DNA of 64,000 nt, taken from positions 265,325 to 329,324 of the forward strand of contig JAFEMH010002581.1 of NCBI GenBank assembly GCA_022495995.1, written 5' to 3'. This document shows positions 60,945 to 64,000 of the stretch, in pieces. The number at the start of each line of letters is the position of its first letter. Within the stretch, counting starts at the first letter, position 1. A model generated the notes under the pieces. That model was not told the DNA's origin. It was given only the letters and a program-made list of their open reading frames with translations, and did no database searches. The stretch is from Adenophora triphylla var. japonica (taxonomy: Eukaryota > Streptophyta > Magnoliopsida > Asterales > Campanulaceae). The translations under genes were made by a program, and so were the position numbers.

Positions 60945-61940
60945 ACCGGGGGCTACCTATCTTTAAAATAGTCTTTTGAGTCAACCTTCGTAGGGTCTAG
61001 TACTTTTCTTTCACCTAAGTCCTTCCCCCGACATTTGTCGTTGTAGTCCATTTTGGACATAGTGGTTAAATGCCTAACTTTTAATATAAGTCTTTTTTCT
61101 CTTCTTGCTAGACTCGAGACATCATTTGCGCACTCCACGTTACACTTAATTGAAATGGTTTTATCCAAAATGATCACTTGTGCCGCTCAACCACTAATTC
61201 TTCGAAAATGATTAATATTTAAATTAATCGGAGTGAGAAAATCAATTGATATCCTTCCCAAATTGGGGCTTACCAACTCCCCATCTTGCATCTCATATGC
61301 TCACATCCCTTTCATCATCATCCCCTCGTTGCTCGATGAATTTGCATGGATCTTTTCTCATTTAAAGCTTAAGCAAGCAATGAAGACTTAATCTCGTTTA
61401 GGTCATCCTAAGAGGAATTGGCTTCCCTTTCACCCATAGGAAAGCCATTATCTCACTCCTCACTAAACACTACCCTTTCATTTCAAGATCGGCATGTTTT
61501 GAAACCCCGTTTAGCCATCACCTTTGATCCTTATTGAGAGAAGTCCAAGCAAGACCAAGAAGTTAGCTTCGAGAGTCGGCGATGCGCAAAATATCTCAAG
61601 CCATGAGGGAAGGACAAAGATAATCCTCAACTTCTCGTGAGGCCTTCCAAGTTATCAAAAGAAGGATTTTAAATCCTCACAATTCAAGAAGAATCCTCAA
61701 CGCCTCAGAGGCCTTAAAAAAAAAAGGAAAGAGAAAAGTTCAAAAAAAAAAAAAAAGAGAAAGAAATAGAAAAGTTCAAGCAAGAGCTTAAAAAAAAAAA
61801 AAAAAAAAAAAAGAGAAGGACTGCCGATCCTCACAATTCAACAAGAGTCCCCGACTTCTCAAGAAGCTCTCCAATGATCAAAAAGGAGCCCGAATTCTCG
61901 CAAGTTCGCAAAAGGTTCTCGATAGCTTCGACTTCCTCTC
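60945..61940 (+). other. Element C 3' region
   Basis: No coding. A-runs with AAAGTTCAA interruptions at 61720-61815 correspond to the poly-T/GAAGCTT array of B. Confidence 0.5.
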
Positions 61941-61942
61941 AC

Positions 61943-62153
61943 CATTACCTTAAATCAATCCTAAGCCATCCTCTCTGGATTTTAGAGGATATTCCCATTA
62001 CCTTAAATCAATCCTAAGCCATCCTCTCGATTTTAGAGGATATTCCCATTACCATAAATCAATCCCAAGCCATCCTCTCTATTTTAGAGGATATTCCCAT
62101 TTCCGCGACCAATCCCAAGCCATCCTCTCGCTTAGAGGATATTCCCATTACCA
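61943..62153 (+). repeat. 57-bp tandem repeat in element C, about 3.6 copies
   Basis: Units carry ATTACCTTAAATCAATCC, TAAGCCATCCTCTC and TTTTAGAGGATATTCCC. CCTCT and AGAGG in each unit can pair. Confidence 0.8.
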
Positions 62154-62687
62154 TCGCCTTTGGCCAAAGTCAAAATTTGACCTCTCACTCTTGGGGAGAG
62201 GCAATCAATCTTCCCCGCCATAGATTTCCCCAAACACATCCCCGCAAGCCAACCTCTCATCTTTAGAGGTTCAACAAGCAAAGGCCCAAATTTGGCCTCT
62301 CACTTTAAGAGGTCATAACTTCCAAAATTACCCGATGGCCGATCGAAGCCCTGGAAACCCAAATTCCTATCGGATAGCAATTTCATCGTAAAAAATAAAT
62401 CAAATTAATGCTTCATTGCTTGCTTAAATTGGAGCCAAATCCATCTCGGCTCAAATGATCAAAGATTGTGCAAATTCAAGTCTCGATTCATTCGACATTT
62501 CATGTGAGCATATTTCATTTCTCCTCCACAAACACTTGCCGTGGATGTCCCACTGGGCTTCGCATCCGTGTCTTTCATGAACACTCTGGGATATGTTATT
62601 CGAATCTCCAATCCTCAAATTCCCAAAAGAACCTCAAAGTCTTGAATTTTCACACCCATTCTCTCTCTTCATTCGGATAAGCCCGAA

Positions 62688-62727
62688 CTACGGCGACCCG
62701 AGCTCTTCATAATGGAGTGGAACGTAG
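62688..62727 (+). ncRNA. Conserved hairpin motif, copy 5
   Basis: CTACG and CGTAG enclose CTTCATAATGGAG, the element-sense version of the motif in B. Confidence 0.4.
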
Positions 62728-64000
62728 GCAACCGTAAATGGTCCGGTCGAAATCACAAACAAATCTCAAAAAAAAATCCGGTCTCATCAAGGATCGTCCC
62801 TATACACTTTCCGCCCTTCCAAGCTTGATTTTCGATATCGCTGGTTTTCTCCTTGTGATTAATCAAAATATTTGTTCATATCGTATTTGTGTGGATTGAA
62901 TAACCCGAACATTAACAAGGGCGGGTTTTAAGAAATTTTGTAGATCATCAGCCGAATAAGAAGCATAAAGTTTTTCTAAGTGTCTCGACAAGTCTTCTCT
63001 CTCTCCATCATAGGAAAATAGAGCCAAACACCGTCCTTTCCGTTTCCTCGCAGGGGCTTCCATACACTTTTCCACACCTTGTGATGCTTATACTCTCTCA
63101 AAAGAGAGTCAAAACCAAAAGCGAGAGTGTCATACACAAATTCGGGAGACATTCCCATCTTTCAAAAGATATGCCCCCGCACGTAAACATTTCGGGTAGT
63201 CTTCTGGTCCAAGAATCGTCCGACTAAGGTCTCAAAAGACGGGTTCCCCTCTCGTAAGACTAATACTCCGAATTTCTTCATGCCGGGGCTTGCTAAGCCA
63301 GTTCTCTCCTGTGTTCTCCCGTAGTGAAGCAGCTCTTCAAGCCGGGGCTTATATAGTCATCTTTTGGGTCCACGCTGGGTTCTTCACTCACGAGATAGAC
63401 TCGCCAAATCGCTTCTTCAAAATCTGGACTTTGCCTACTCAGGATCCGGGGGCTTTGTCAAGATGGTCTTTTGGACCCGAATTTTATCAAGTTGCAAGAA
63501 AGAATTTCAGCTTCAAATGACCAAGAATGAGAGGGAAAGTTTCAATCAAGACCCGGGATCCGAATCCAATCTCATCAAGATTGAGGTCCATGTGATATTG
63601 CTGACAAAACCTCACCAACAACCTGGCCGTTAAATCGCGATCAAGCGGTTCTCATCCCCCCACTTGATCAAATCGCTTCCAAGCAAGCTTCCATACCCAT
63701 GCATCCCCACTAAAAATCTCCCAAGGGCTCATGTAGCATGCACAAACTTGGAGAGTCATCATAGGAATAATCCTAAATCATCGAAGATCATAAATCATAA
63801 TTTTCCTCATGTGGCTTAGGTTAAGCGCATCTTCGAAAGCAAGTAAACGCATCATCCCATAATCATTTTTGGTTCCATGCACGATTCTGTCATCATGAAT
63901 GCCATATACGCATCTTCCTCTTCACTAACGAATGTGAATTCAAACGTGCAACCAAATCCTTTTTCTCGGCAAGGATGATCTTTCACTCAAAGACGACTTC
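62728..64000 (+). other. Element C distal 3' region
   Basis: No coding recognised. The end at 63970-63998 matches 33327-33360 of B in reverse. Confidence 0.5.

Larger units (their letters stand above)
55501..64000 (+). mobile_element. Element C: relative of element B, nested in A's 3' LTR, right end outside window
   Basis: The 5' LTR (55501-57231) is the reverse complement of element B's LTR type but more diverged. A damaged primer site follows. The interior matches B block by block in opposite orientation: leader, gag-like segment, CTTCGTAGG block, hairpin motif, ATATGCCCCCGCA block, CATGTAGCATGCACAAA block. C lacks the second gag-like segment of B in the part visible. Confidence 0.82.

Overview
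This window is nuclear DNA of a flowering plant, most likely a eudicot; I cannot name the species. It holds two real host genes, both on the minus strand. One is the 5' part of a spliced RS2Z-type SR splicing factor (1-4.7 kb). The other is an intact intronless half-size ABCG transporter (15.4-17.6 kb). Most of the rest is transposable-element DNA, with Ty1/copia and Ty3/gypsy LTR elements, Stowaway and PIF/Harbinger-type MITEs, a Mutator transposase remnant and a broken plant-mobile-domain gene.

Layout. 1-4.7 kb: SR gene, with a 1.08-kb hairpin MITE in its leader intron and a TATA box at 4667-4675. 4.8-12.2 kb: plant-mobile-domain pseudogene on the plus strand, split by a complete Ty1/copia element (copia-1, 5577-11700, minus, target duplication GTTGT). 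12.2-14.7 kb: MuDR-type transposase N-terminus, a Stowaway MITE, degenerate repeats and a small foldback. 15.4-17.6 kb: ABCG gene. 18.6-23.6 kb: second complete Ty1/copia element of Tork/Tnt1 type (copia-2, minus, target duplication ATGTG). 24.5-24.8 kb: another Stowaway element.

From 25.5 kb to the right edge there is one nest. Element A is a Ty3/gypsy element of the Tat group on the plus strand: left LTR, gag, protease, RT, RNase H, integrase, a 15-bp tandem array, an antisense gene and the right LTR. Element B (29263-45083, minus, target duplication CCAGC) sits inside A between protease and RT. Element D, probably a 1.63-kb solo LTR (47147-48779), sits between A's RNase H and integrase regions. 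Element C (55501 to beyond 64000, plus), a relative of B, sits in A's right LTR. B and C carry long LTRs, an Ogre/Tat-type primer-binding site and degenerate gag-like coding. I see no RT or integrase in either, so they look like non-autonomous gag-only partners.

The most unusual signals are these. (1) The heptamer GCGAGAT and its complement recur all through element A, LTR and internal, and hardly elsewhere. (2) A hairpin with compensatory changes recurs in the 3' regions of B and C. (3) Element A has a multi-exon-looking antisense gene. (4) All four LTR families with readable promoters carry short, GC-rich, roughly palindromic repeats just upstream of the TATA box. (5) Three neighbouring tandem arrays of about 30-bp units but different sequence lie in B. 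All enrichment and identity statements are counts by eye.
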